Of a stretch of DNA of 64,000 nt, positions 52,801-62,966 are shown in pieces. The stretch is from CAZGRP01 sp964527995. GTDB taxonomy: Bacteria; Zhuqueibacterota; Zhuqueibacteria; Oceanimicrobiales; CAZGRP01. The notes below the pieces were generated by a model. It did not search any database, was not told the DNA's origin, and was given only the letters and a program-made list of their open reading frames with translations. Numbering within the stretch: position 1 is the first letter of the stretch; each line of letters opens with the position of its first letter. The DNA lies in NCBI GenBank assembly GCA_964527995.1, contig CAZGRP010000001.1, positions 62,001 through 126,000 of the forward strand. The letters are read 5' to 3'. A program made the position numbers and the translations under genes.

Positions 52801-53082
52801 ATGGCTGACAAGGCGGTCAGATCAGCGACGGGTGCCTCGGGGTCGAGGCGGAGAGAGCGGCACGGCCGCGGGTCTCTGTTCGACAAGGAGATTCGCGGAT
52901 TCCGAAAGTGGCGCATGCTCTTCGGCCCAATTCTGATGCTCGGGGGCATCCTCGGACTGTTCCTGCCGGTGCTGCCAGGTCTGCTGCTCTTGTTTCTCGG
53001 TTTCGCCCTGGTCTTTCCTAGAGCAGCCGAGAACTTCATGGATGCCGTTCGTCATGTACTTCGATGGGGGCAATCGACGTAA
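52801..53082 (+). CDS. Small membrane protein with PGLLLLFLGF hairpin
   Basis: 93 residues: a basic N-terminus and two closely spaced hydrophobic segments, LFGPILMLGGILGLFLPVLP and GLLLLFLGFALVF, with central PVLPG, as in PGPGW-type small membrane proteins. ATG 52801 has no clear ribosome-binding site. It is 36 bases before the YugP-like protease, co-directional. Function unknown. Confidence 0.65.
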   Translation: MADKAVRSATGASGSRRRERHGRGSLFDKEIRGFRKWRMLFGPILMLGGILGLFLPVLPGLLLLFLGFALVFPRAAENFMDAVRHVLRWGQST

Positions 53083-53118
53083 ACAAGCAGTCGTTTTTCT
53101 TGAAGGGAGGTAACCTAC

Positions 53119-53799
53119 GTGTTTTTCTGGGATCCGACATTTATCCTCATCCTGCCCGCCCTGGTTCTGGCCCTATGGGCGCAGAACAAAGTGCGGCGTG
53201 CCTACGCAGAGTTCAGTCGCGTTCCAGCCATGCGCGGTCGTACAGGCGCCGAGGTGGCGACTGAGATACTGCGATACAACGGCATCACGGATGTCTCCGT
53301 GGAGGAGACCGAGGGGATGCTTTCGGACCACTATGATCCGCGCAGCAAGACGCTGCGACTGTCCACTGAGAACTACCGCTCGCGTTCGATTGCGGCGGTG
53401 AGCGTGGCGGCTCACGAAGTCGGTCACGCGATTCAGCATGCCCAGGCCTACGCACCGCTGCAACTTCGCCACGCCATCCTGCCGGTCTCGAACATCGGTT
53501 CGACACTGGCTTTCCCGCTGTTCATCATCGGCCTTTTTGTGGCATATCGACCGCTGATGGATATCGGTATTCTGCTCTTCTCAGCGGCGGTGGTGTTCCA
53601 GCTCGTCACTCTGCCGGTGGAGTTCAACGCCAGCCACCGTGCGCTCAAGCAACTCGAGACATACGGTTTGCTGGAACGCAGCGAGTTGCCCGCCGCACGC
53701 AAGGTTCTGAGCGCGGCAGCACTCACCTATGTGGCGGCGACGGCAATGGCGGTGTTGAACCTGGTGCGCCTGCTGATCTTGCGTGGCATGGAGGAGTAG
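53119..53799 (+). CDS. Zinc metallopeptidase of the YugP family
   Basis: 226-residue membrane metalloprotease with the zinc motif AAHEVGHAIQHA (HExxH) and three to four transmembrane segments, e.g. FILILPALVLALWAQ and AFPLFIIGLFVAY. The conserved Glu of PVEFNASHRAL is a likely third zinc ligand. Substrate unknown. GTG 53119 has AGGGAGGTAACC upstream. It precedes an HtrA protease, suggesting envelope quality control. Confidence 0.9.
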   Translation: MFFWDPTFILILPALVLALWAQNKVRRAYAEFSRVPAMRGRTGAEVATEILRYNGITDVSVEETEGMLSDHYDPRSKTLRLSTENYRSRSIAAVSVAAHEVGHAIQHAQAYAPLQLRHAILPVSNIGSTLAFPLFIIGLFVAYRPLMDIGILLFSAAVVFQLVTLPVEFNASHRALKQLETYGLLERSELPAARKVLSAAALTYVAATAMAVLNLVRLLILRGMEE

Positions 53800-53852
53800 C
53801 GGCAGGCGGGCGGCCGGGAACGCGGGTCACACAATAGGAAGGACCTGGGGTC

Positions 53853-55367
53853 ATGAGTCGAAACAACGTATCGTTAGGTATCGCCGCTACCATTTTGTCG
53901 GCTGGCGTCATCATCGGGTTCCTCATCACATCGGGGTTGCAACTGACGCCGCCGACGGGCAGCGCTCCGCCGCCTCGCCCTCAGAGCGTCCGCCTGGGAT
54001 CGGATGCGGCTGTGCCGACGGCTCTGCGTGACGCCCAGAAAACCAGCAAGGCATTCGTCCAGGTGGCTCGCGAGGTTATCCCGGTCGTGGTCAGCATCCA
54101 CAGCACCAAGACGCTCTACTCGGACGATCTGAAGCGCTATCACGATAGGGACGAGATGCGGCGCTACTTCCGCGACCGCAGCCGTCCATTCCGGCTACCG
54201 AAGCAGTTTCGGCAGCAGGGATCGGGGTCGGGGATCATTCTCACCGAAGACGGCTACATCCTCACCAATGTCCACGTCGTGGATGGTGCGCAGCGTGTCC
54301 AGGTGACCCTGTCCAACAACGTCACCTATCCCGCCGAGATCGTCGGCGTCGATCGCTATACCGAGGTCGCCGTGATCAAGATCGACGCTCGTGGGCTGCC
54401 GGTCGCCAGGCTGGGCGACTCCGACTCGGTGGAGGTCGGCGAGTGGGTGCTGGCTGTGGGGAATCCCCTCGAGCTTCGCTCGACTATCACCGCTGGCATC
54501 GTCAGCGCCATCGGCCGCCGGATCGACATCATCCATGACAGCTATGGGGTGGAGAACTTCATCCAGACCGATGCGGCCATCAACCCCGGAAACAGCGGCG
54601 GGGCACTTGTGAACCTGCGAGCTCAAGTCGTCGGGGTCAATACGGCCATCGCTACCGAAACCGGCTACAGCATGGGATTCGGCTTCGCCATCCCAATCAA
54701 TCTTGCCCGGAAAGTCGCCACAGACCTGATTCGTTACGGGCGCGTGACCCGCGGCTTTTTGGGGATCGCCATGCTCGATATGGACGATTTGAAGGCGAAG
54801 GCTTTTGGCATGAATGAGCCTCGGGGCGTTTTCGTCGAGCGTGTGAGTCCAGACAGCCCGGCCGAGCGCGCCGGACTGAAGGAGATGGATATCCTGCTGG
54901 CGATCGATGGCCTGCCGGTAGATCGAAGCAACCAGGTGCAGGAGCGTATCGCCCGGCATGCTCCCGGAGACCGGATCAAGCTGTCCATATTGCGTGATCG
55001 AAAAGAGGTCGAGCTTGAGGCTGTGCTGGGTGAGCGCGAAAGTGAGAAGCTGGCCGCGGATGTTCAGCGGGAGCGTCACACTTTCAAGGATCTGGGCTTG
55101 AAGCTTCGTGACCTCGATCGCAAGACGGCGCGCGATCTTGGACTGCGCGGGCAGGAGGGCGTTCTGGTCGACAAGGTGGAGCCGTTGAGTCCGGCCGAGG
55201 ACGCCGGGCTGATGGAGGATGATGTCATCACCGGCGTGCGTAAGATCCCGGTGCGGAGCGTGAAAGAGCTGCGCAGGCTCCTGGCGGAGATGAAGCCAGG
55301 CGAAGTCGCCGTATTGAACGTAAGGCGCGGCACCAACCGTTTCTACGCTTTTGTGCTGGTGCCTTGA
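53853..55367 (+). CDS. Periplasmic HtrA/DegQ-like serine protease with two PDZ domains, catalytic Asp replaced by Glu
   Basis: 504 residues: N-terminal membrane/signal helix (LGIAATILSAGVIIGFLITSG), trypsin-like domain, PDZ1 (~310-390) and PDZ2 (~420-504). Catalytic H141 (TNVHVV) and S248 (GNSGGAL) are present; the Asp position in the usual (E/S)DLAV motif reads TEVAV, giving E171. This could reduce or alter activity. A second HtrA with a normal triad is at 58284. ATG 53853 has AGGA-type sites upstream. Confidence 0.92.
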   Translation: MSRNNVSLGIAATILSAGVIIGFLITSGLQLTPPTGSAPPPRPQSVRLGSDAAVPTALRDAQKTSKAFVQVAREVIPVVVSIHSTKTLYSDDLKRYHDRDEMRRYFRDRSRPFRLPKQFRQQGSGSGIILTEDGYILTNVHVVDGAQRVQVTLSNNVTYPAEIVGVDRYTEVAVIKIDARGLPVARLGDSDSVEVGEWVLAVGNPLELRSTITAGIVSAIGRRIDIIHDSYGVENFIQTDAAINPGNSGGALVNLRAQVVGVNTAIATETGYSMGFGFAIPINLARKVATDLIRYGRVTRGFLGIAMLDMDDLKAKAFGMNEPRGVFVERVSPDSPAERAGLKEMDILLAIDGLPVDRSNQVQERIARHAPGDRIKLSILRDRKEVELEAVLGERESEKLAADVQRERHTFKDLGLKLRDLDRKTARDLGLRGQEGVLVDKVEPLSPAEDAGLMEDDVITGVRKIPVRSVKELRRLLAEMKPGEVAVLNVRRGTNRFYAFVLVP

Positions 55368-55742
55368 ATCATGGACAGCTTTTGTCAAACGTAAGCGGGC
55401 GCCGGCGGGATTCACTCGCGTGCTCCTGCGCACGTCGATGTTCGTGTTGGCGTCGGCACCAGGTCAGTAGAAAGTCGCTTTGAGAACAGGCCCCCACGTG
55501 GGGCTTTTCTATGGGGCGCCATGGATACGAGGGGTGGCAGATGCGCCTTCCCCATGTCACCTTGTCAGAGCTGGGTGCTGAACAGACTGCCGCTCGGTCA
55601 GTTGGGATGTCGGGCTACTGCAATTCTGACTTTCCTGAGGCGTGGCATATGTTTTGCGCAGGCGCTTCGACGGACGGGGCGGATGCCTGGTCCAACCCTT
55701 CGGATCGAGTGGAACCTAACCAGCAATAGGGAGGTGAGCAAG
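55368..55742 (+). other. Intergenic region before Hsp20, with a small terminator
   Basis: These 375 bases have no supportable gene; a frame running back from hsp20 to 55521 is an upstream extension with no homology. Terminator-like hairpin: GCCCC (55490-55494) and GGGGC (55500-55504), extended by AG/TT, followed by TTTTC. It probably ends the HtrA transcript. I see no clear sigma-70 promoter or heat-shock operator. Confidence 0.5.
55488..55510 (+). terminator. Short GC-rich terminator after the first HtrA gene
   Basis: A 5-bp GC stem (7 bp with flanking pairs) with CACGT loop, then TTTTCT. Modest strength. Confidence 0.6.
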
Positions 55743-56189
55743 ATGGCAGTTGTACAGTGGCGCCCAATGCGAGATGTTTTTTCGCTTCAGGAAGAAATCA
55801 ACCGGATGTTCGACGAGATCATGGGTAGGGTTCCGGCGGAGCGTCGTCCAGAGCGGCAAACGTGGACGCCGGCCGTCGATGTCTATGAGACCAAAGATGC
55901 GGTGGTGGTGGAGATTGAGGCGCCTGGACTCGACAAGAAGGACCTTCACCTTTCGATCCAGGATAACGTGCTGACCGTCAAAGGAGAACGCCGCTGGCAG
56001 GAAGAGAAGAAGGAACGCAACTACCATCGAGTCGAGCGGGTTTACGGGTCTTTCCAGCGGTCGTTCACGCTGCCGGCGTCTGTTGATTCGAATCGAGTCA
56101 AGGCGACGTACAAAGATGGTGTGCTCACCATCACACTGCCGAAAGTGGAGGAGGCCAAACCCAAAGAGATTTCCGTGAAAGTCGAGTGA
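55743..56189 (+). CDS. Hsp20/alpha-crystallin small heat-shock protein
   Basis: 148-residue ATP-independent holdase chaperone. The alpha-crystallin domain spans ~40-140: TWTPAVDVYETKDAVVVEIE, GLDKKDLHLSIQDNVLTVKG, GSFQRSFTLPASVDSN, ATYKDGVLTITLPK. N-terminal WRPMRDVFSLQEEINRMFDE is typical. ATG 55743 has AGGGAGGTGAGC upstream. Starts the Hsp20-DnaJ-HtrA-DnaK cluster. Confidence 0.95.
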   Translation: MAVVQWRPMRDVFSLQEEINRMFDEIMGRVPAERRPERQTWTPAVDVYETKDAVVVEIEAPGLDKKDLHLSIQDNVLTVKGERRWQEEKKERNYHRVERVYGSFQRSFTLPASVDSNRVKATYKDGVLTITLPKVEEAKPKEISVKVE

Positions 56190-56315
56190 TAGTTTCATAT
56201 GACGAGGGCGTGGTGGGCAGCCTGCCGCCACGTCCTCGTCCCCATACTGCAGACAGCGGCTTGCGATGTGTCGACGTGGTGGTCAAGTCACGGAGACGGC
56301 GGAAGTTGCAGGGCG

Positions 56316-56948
56316 ATGAACGGCAAGAATTACTACATCATTCTCGGCGTAAGTCGAGATGCGGATCTCGAGACGATCAAAAGGGCTTATCGCGAGTTGG
56401 CGAAAAAGTACCATCCCGACAAGACATCCGGGCATGAAGAGCATACCGAGCGCTTCAAAGAGGTGAATGAAGCGTACCAGGTCTTGAGCGACGAGGCCAA
56501 GCGGGCTGCACACGACCGTGAGCTGGCGGCCCGTGAGACGGCGACCAGCGGTCGTTTCATCTCCTTCTACCGGCAGCGGCCTGATCCCTTCGAAGAGGCT
56601 TTTTCTATCATTCACTCGTTTTTCCGGCCCTCGGGTCTACCTCCAGCCGGGCGGCCTGGTGCCGAGGAGCTCGAACTTGAGCTGACCCTGACGCCTGCCG
56701 AAGTGCAAACACAACGGGCAGTGGAGCTTGATCTGCCAGCGAGAATGTGCCGCCGGTGTGGCGGTCGGGGCGTCCTCTACGGCAGGGGTTGTGCCGCATG
56801 CCGGGGTAGTGGCTGGGCGATCGGCATGTCGGTACGGATTCCTGTTCCGAAAAGCGTTGTCTCCGGGGAGACGAGAAGCTATCGGTTCACAACCCCGACG
56901 GGTGAGCCTCTGGTGGTGCACGTGATTTACAAACTGAGCGATAGGTAA
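56316..56948 (+). CDS. J-domain protein with a single zinc-binding CxxCxGxG pair
   Basis: 210 residues: J domain (2-~70) with HPD (KKYHPDK), then a Phe-rich linker and a reduced DnaJ-type module with only one zinc site, CRRCGGRGVLYGRGCAACRGSG having two CxxCxGxG units instead of the usual four, then a substrate-binding-like domain. A cut-down co-chaperone for the DnaK at 60063, possibly with a specialised client. Starts ATG 56316, 22 bases before dnaJ begins after its end. Confidence 0.88.
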   Translation: MNGKNYYIILGVSRDADLETIKRAYRELAKKYHPDKTSGHEEHTERFKEVNEAYQVLSDEAKRAAHDRELAARETATSGRFISFYRQRPDPFEEAFSIIHSFFRPSGLPPAGRPGAEELELELTLTPAEVQTQRAVELDLPARMCRRCGGRGVLYGRGCAACRGSGWAIGMSVRIPVPKSVVSGETRSYRFTTPTGEPLVVHVIYKLSDR

Positions 56949-56969
56949 TCACCCTTCGCGTCCACAGAG

Positions 56970-58091
56970 ATGGCGAAAAAAGACTATTACAATATTCTGG
57001 GTGTTTCGGAGAATGCGACGGAGGCGGAAATCAAACGAGCCTACCGCGACCTTGCCAAGAAGTACCATCCGGACGCCAATCCCGGCAATCGCGAGGCCGA
57101 GGAGCGATTCAAGGAGATCTCTGAGGCCTACCAGGTTCTCAGCGATCCGGAGAAGCGCAAGCAATACGATCAGCTGAGACGATTCGGTGGATTTGCCGGA
57201 GCCAGGCCGGGTGCAGATTTTGGCCACTTCGACTTTTCCGATCTGTTTGGTCGCGGCCGGGCGCGCACCGGGGGCCAGCGCGTCTTCACGTTCGACGATC
57301 TGTTCGGCTTCGGCGGCTTCGGGGATCTACTGTCAGAGATCCTCGGTCGCTCTCCAGCAGCGGGCAGTCGTCGAGGCGAGGATATCCATCTCGAGGTCAC
57401 CGTGCCGTTCGAGACTGCAGCGACGGGGGGAAGGGTAACCATCGAGGTGCCGCGGGAGGAGGCGTGCCCCCGCTGCGCGGGGACCGGTGCCGAACCCGGC
57501 AGCCAGGTTCAGACCTGTCCAGTCTGCCACGGGACCGGACTGACGTCCGTCTCCCAGGGCGGCTTCGCGGTGAGCAGACCGTGCCCCACATGCGGCGGAC
57601 GAGGCAAGTTGATCTCACAGCCCTGCCGGCAGTGTCATGGCAGCGGACGCGTGCCGACGCGACGAAGACTGGCTGTGTCCATACCGGCTGGCCTGGAAGA
57701 CGGCACCAGGATGCGTCTTCGCGGTCAGGGTGACCCCGGCCCGGGTGGCAAGAATCCGGGTGATCTGATCCTCATCGTCCGGGTCACACCGCACCGGTTC
57801 TTCAAGCGCAAAGGGCGGGACATCTACTGCGAGGTACCTCTCGACATCACCAAGGCGATCCTTGGAACCAAGATCCGCGTGCGCACCATCCATGGCAAGA
57901 AGGCGGAGATCAAGATTCCACCAGGCACACAAAACGGTACCACATTCCGTCTCAAAGGAATGGGAATCCGCACGAAAGAGGGGGTCGGGGATCAGTATGT
58001 GAAGGTGAACCTGGTGGTGCCGGAAAAACTGACCGAGAAGCAAAAGAAGCTCATCGAAGAATTCGCTCGTGAGGCCGGCCAAAATGCCTGA
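56970..58091 (+). CDS. dnaJ: Chaperone DnaJ
   Basis: 373 residues with the full class A layout: J domain (KKYHPDA), Gly/Phe region (~75-120), four zinc motifs CPRCAGTG, CPVCHGTG, CPTCGGRG, CRQCHGSG, and C-terminal substrate-binding domains. Stimulates DnaK ATPase and delivers unfolded clients. It is followed by the second HtrA gene, with 192 bases between. Confidence 0.97.
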   Translation: MAKKDYYNILGVSENATEAEIKRAYRDLAKKYHPDANPGNREAEERFKEISEAYQVLSDPEKRKQYDQLRRFGGFAGARPGADFGHFDFSDLFGRGRARTGGQRVFTFDDLFGFGGFGDLLSEILGRSPAAGSRRGEDIHLEVTVPFETAATGGRVTIEVPREEACPRCAGTGAEPGSQVQTCPVCHGTGLTSVSQGGFAVSRPCPTCGGRGKLISQPCRQCHGSGRVPTRRRLAVSIPAGLEDGTRMRLRGQGDPGPGGKNPGDLILIVRVTPHRFFKRKGRDIYCEVPLDITKAILGTKIRVRTIHGKKAEIKIPPGTQNGTTFRLKGMGIRTKEGVGDQYVKVNLVVPEKLTEKQKKLIEEFAREAGQNA

Positions 58092-58283
58092 CAGTGAACT
58101 GCTCTCCGGCTGCAGCCAGAGCCCGGCTTCCCCCAAGGATCATCTCGGCCGAATTGCGAGGACCGAGTTTTCGCTTGTGGCTGTCAGGAGGGTGCCCCTG
58201 CGCTGCAGCAGTGGGACCGGTGATCCACCGGGCACCCGAGCACGCAGAGGTGGAACGAACTTTTACTCAGGGAGGCAGTTGTG

Positions 58284-59792
<1,509 letters not shown>

Positions 59793-59823
59793 GCTACCAC
59801 CGGCCGGTTGCTTTCGAACCAAA

Positions 59824-59849
59824 AAAGGGTGCCGCCAACGGCACCCTTT
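59824..59849 (+). terminator. Strong hairpin terminator after the second HtrA gene
   Basis: AAAGGGTGCCG (59824-59834) and CGGCACCCTTT (59839-59849), 11 bp, CCAA loop. The T-run after it is short, but the preceding A-run makes it look bidirectional. Confidence 0.85.
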
Positions 59850-60062
59850 GTCATTTTCGCGGAACGGGGCTCCAGATTGCACTCTGTATGACGTTCTGGC
59901 ATGCCGACTTAGTCTTTTTAGAAACAATGAGTTGGATCGAACCACAGCGGGCTTTCCGAAAGGGCATAATGTTTGCACAGTAAAGGCATTCGCAATTCTG
60001 GCGTCCAGGATGTCAGACATTTGACATTGAACACCGTGTATTTCTTCTCGGAGGAGGTAAGT

Positions 60063-61967
60063 ATGGCAAAGATCATCGGCATCGATCTCGGAACGACCAA
60101 CTCTTGCGTCGCCGTCATGGAGGGCGGCTCCCCAGTGGTGATTCCGAATGCGGAAGGGGCTCGAACCACACCTTCGATGGTGGGCTTCACCAAAACCGGT
60201 GAGCGTCTGGTCGGCATGGTTGCGAAACGCCAGGCCATCACCAATCCACAGAACACGGTTTTCTCGATCAAGCGTTTCATGGGGCGCCGCTTCGGAGAGG
60301 TGTCTCGCGAGATCGAAGAGGTGCCCTACAAAGTGATTCGCGGCAAGAATGAGTTGGCGATGGTCGAGATCGGTGACAAGAGGTACACGCCGCAGGAGAT
60401 CTCGGCGATGATTCTCCAGAAAATGAAACAGACGGCGGAGGACTACCTGGGCGAGAAAGTCACTGCCGCTGTGATCACGGTGCCGGCCTACTTCAACGAC
60501 AGCCAGCGCCAGGCCACCAAAGAAGCCGGAGAGATCGCCGGGCTGGAGGTCAAACGGATTATCAACGAGCCGACGGCGGCTTCTCTGGCCTACGGGCTTG
60601 ACAGCAAGAAAGATGAGAAGATCGCGGTGTTCGACCTGGGCGGCGGCACTTTTGATATCTCCATTCTTGAGATCGGCGACGGTGTCTTCGAGGTCAAGTC
60701 CACCAACGGCGACACCCACCTGGGTGGCGACGATTTCGACCAGCGCATCATCGACTGGATCGTCGACGAATTCGTCAAGGCCGAAGGGGTGGATCTTTCC
60801 AAGGATCCGATGGCGCTGCAGCGCCTGAAGGAGGCCGCGGAGAAGGCCAAATGCGAGCTTTCCACGGTTGCCCAGACCGATATCAACCTGCCCTTCATCA
60901 CGGCCACTGACACGGGTCCAAAACATCTGAACATGGTGTTGACTCGCGCCAAATTCGAGCAGCTCTGTGATGATCTGTTCCAGCGAACCGTCGGTCCCTG
61001 CGAAGCCGCTTTGCGCGATGCCGGACTGGCCGCCGGCGACATCGATGAGGTCGTGCTGGTGGGCGGCTCGACGCGCATCCCGAAGGTGCAGCAGATGGTG
61101 GCTGAGTTGTTCGGCAAAGAGCCGCACAAGGGTGTCAACCCGGATGAGGTGGTGGCCATCGGGGCCGCCATTCAGGCTGGCGTCCTGTCAGGCGAAGTCA
61201 CCGATGTTCTCCTGCTGGACGTCACCCCGCTTTCGCTGGGGATCGAGACGCTGGGCGGAGTGATGACACGGTTGATCGAGCGCAATACCACCATCCCGAC
61301 ACGCAAGTCGCAGATCTTCTCGACCGCCAGCGACAACCAGAGCTCGGTGGAGATCCACGTGCTGCAGGGCGAACGGGCGATGGCCATCGACAACCGCACT
61401 CTGGGTCGCTTCATCCTCGACGGCATCCCGCCCGCCCCGCGTGGCATCCCCCAGATCGAAGTGACCTTCGACATCGATGCCAACGGCATCCTGCACGTGT
61501 CGGCCAAGGACAAGGCCACTGGCAAGGAGCAGAATATCCGTATCGAGGCAGCCACGGGTCTGACCAAAGAGGAAGTGGAAAAGATGCAGCAAGACGCGCA
61601 GGCCCACGCTGCCGAGGACAAGAAGCGCAGAGAACTGGCCGAGGTGCGCAACAGTGCCGACCAGCTTGCCTACCAGACCGACAAGAACCTGCGCGAGATG
61701 GGCGAAAAGCTGGACAGCGAGCTCAAGGCTCGGATCGAGACTTCCCTCTCCACGCTTCGTGACACTCTGCGAGGCGACTCCATCGACCAAATCCGTTCCG
61801 CCATGGACGAGCTGCAGAAGGTGTGGAACGAGGCCGCTGAGAAGCTGTATGAGGCGGCACGAGCCTCTGAAACAGAGAGTGCTCAAGAAACGCACGCTGG
61901 GCCGTCGGAAGAGGCGGGCAAGGCGGAAGAGGCCGATTTCGAAGTGATGGATGACGACAAGGGCTGA
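60063..61967 (+). CDS. dnaK: Chaperone DnaK (Hsp70)
   Basis: 634 residues with ATPase domain (IGIDLGTTNSCVAV, GGGTFDISILEIGDGVFEVK, VLVGGSTRIPKVQQ) and substrate-binding domain (DVTPLSLGIETLGGVMT, FILDGIPPAPRGIPQIEVTFD), ending EADFEVMDDDKG. Partner of the DnaJ proteins upstream. ATG 60063 has GGAGGAGGTAAGT. I find no CIRCE operator (TTAGCACTC) in the upstream 270 bases, nor a clear sigma-32-type promoter. GrpE is not in the window. Confidence 0.98.
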   Translation: MAKIIGIDLGTTNSCVAVMEGGSPVVIPNAEGARTTPSMVGFTKTGERLVGMVAKRQAITNPQNTVFSIKRFMGRRFGEVSREIEEVPYKVIRGKNELAMVEIGDKRYTPQEISAMILQKMKQTAEDYLGEKVTAAVITVPAYFNDSQRQATKEAGEIAGLEVKRIINEPTAASLAYGLDSKKDEKIAVFDLGGGTFDISILEIGDGVFEVKSTNGDTHLGGDDFDQRIIDWIVDEFVKAEGVDLSKDPMALQRLKEAAEKAKCELSTVAQTDINLPFITATDTGPKHLNMVLTRAKFEQLCDDLFQRTVGPCEAALRDAGLAAGDIDEVVLVGGSTRIPKVQQMVAELFGKEPHKGVNPDEVVAIGAAIQAGVLSGEVTDVLLLDVTPLSLGIETLGGVMTRLIERNTTIPTRKSQIFSTASDNQSSVEIHVLQGERAMAIDNRTLGRFILDGIPPAPRGIPQIEVTFDIDANGILHVSAKDKATGKEQNIRIEAATGLTKEEVEKMQQDAQAHAAEDKKRRELAEVRNSADQLAYQTDKNLREMGEKLDSELKARIETSLSTLRDTLRGDSIDQIRSAMDELQKVWNEAAEKLYEAARASETESAQETHAGPSEEAGKAEEADFEVMDDDKG

Positions 61968-62030
61968 TCCGGCCGCTTCCCATCTGGACTGGGGGTGGCA
62001 TGGCGGTAGAAAGCCCGCGACAAAAAGCCC

Positions 62031-62059
62031 TTGATTTTCTGGACCGCGGTAATTAGATT
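62031..62059 (+). promoter_or_regulatory. Sigma-70-type promoter before the TPR lipoprotein gene
   Basis: TTGATT (62031-62036), 17-base spacer, TAGATT (62054-62059), 117 bases before the ATG. Confidence 0.6.
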
Positions 62060-62176
62060 GACCCTCGACGTGATCCGGTCACGTGTCTTTGGCCGTGTCT
62101 CCACCATGCCTGTGGCTCATGACCTTCTCGGTTTGAAGGTGTCTGCAAGACAGGTAGTGACGTGTGGGAGGAGAAA

Positions 62177-62710
62177 ATGAAACGAGCTGCTGCTTTGATC
62201 TGGGTCGTTGCCGCTCTCGGGCTTGTCGCCGCATGCTCCAAGGTGACCGAGGAGAAGCTTGTCGACAGGGCGAAGACTCTTGAGGAGCAACAGAAGTACG
62301 AAGATGCGATGAAGGTGTACAAGAAACTGGTCCGCCAGTTTCCAAAGGGCAAATACGCCGACGAGGCACAGTACAAGATCGCCTGGATTTACTACAACGA
62401 GGACAAGGACTTCAAGAAGGCAGTTGCGGCGCACGAGAAGCTGGTGAAAAACTACCCGGATAGCCGCTTTGCTGAGCGCTCGCGGTTCATGATCGGCTAT
62501 ATCTATGCCAACGATCTCCGCGACTACGACAAGGCGCGTACCGCCTACGAGGACTTCCTGAATCACTACCCAAAGAGCGAGCTCGCGGACGATGTGACCT
62601 GGGAACTGAAACATCTGGGGCAGGACATCAATCTGCTCGACTTCGTGGACAAGGGCAACAAGAAGAGCTCGAACGGGAAGTCGACGGACGGCTCGAAATC
62701 AAAGAAGTGA
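62177..62710 (+). CDS. TPR outer-membrane lipoprotein (BamD/YbgF-like)
   Basis: 177 residues with a lipoprotein signal (ALIWVVAALGLVAAC, lipobox LVAAC with Cys at ~20). Three tetratricopeptide-type repeats with LxxQFPKGKYADEAQYKIAW and VKNYPDSRFAERSRFMIGY, as in BamD, YbgF and CpoB. C-terminal Ser/Lys tail is low complexity. ATG 62177 has GGGAGGAG upstream. A role in outer-membrane assembly is likely but unproved. Confidence 0.85.
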   Translation: MKRAAALIWVVAALGLVAACSKVTEEKLVDRAKTLEEQQKYEDAMKVYKKLVRQFPKGKYADEAQYKIAWIYYNEDKDFKKAVAAHEKLVKNYPDSRFAERSRFMIGYIYANDLRDYDKARTAYEDFLNHYPKSELADDVTWELKHLGQDINLLDFVDKGNKKSSNGKSTDGSKSKK

Positions 62711-62776
62711 GTCGAACCACAATCTTGCCTTCGATCAGCCGAATGCTTTGATTTCGTAGGGCTTGATTCCCTTCGG

Positions 62777-62800
62777 AAGCGAAGCCCCTTCGGCTTTTTT
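62777..62800 (+). terminator. Intrinsic terminator after the TPR lipoprotein gene
   Basis: AAGC-GAAG then CCC then CTTC-GGCTT, with one bulged G, followed by TTTTTT. The stem is about 8 bp. Confidence 0.75.
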
Positions 62801-62966
62801 ATTGGTCGGATGCGGCGGAACTTTTGCGGCGCGCAAGAGTAATTTGGGATGGCATTGTCGGGCTACGGCGCTCCCAGCCGGGAAGCCGTTTTCCTTTCCT
62901 CAGTCAAATTGAGTCGCTAGAACATCCAAGACCGCGTCCACGGCAAAGACTCGAAGGTCCAGGCAG

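Noticed and set aside
60021..60062. TTGACA at 60021 as the dnaK promoter
   Set aside because: No -10-like sequence is found 16-18 bases downstream, and the distance to the ATG is too short.
59793..60062. A CIRCE (HrcA) operator or sigma-32 promoter before dnaK
   Set aside because: No TTAGCACTC-N9-GAGTGCTAA or CTTGAA/CCCCAT pattern seen in the 270-base gap.
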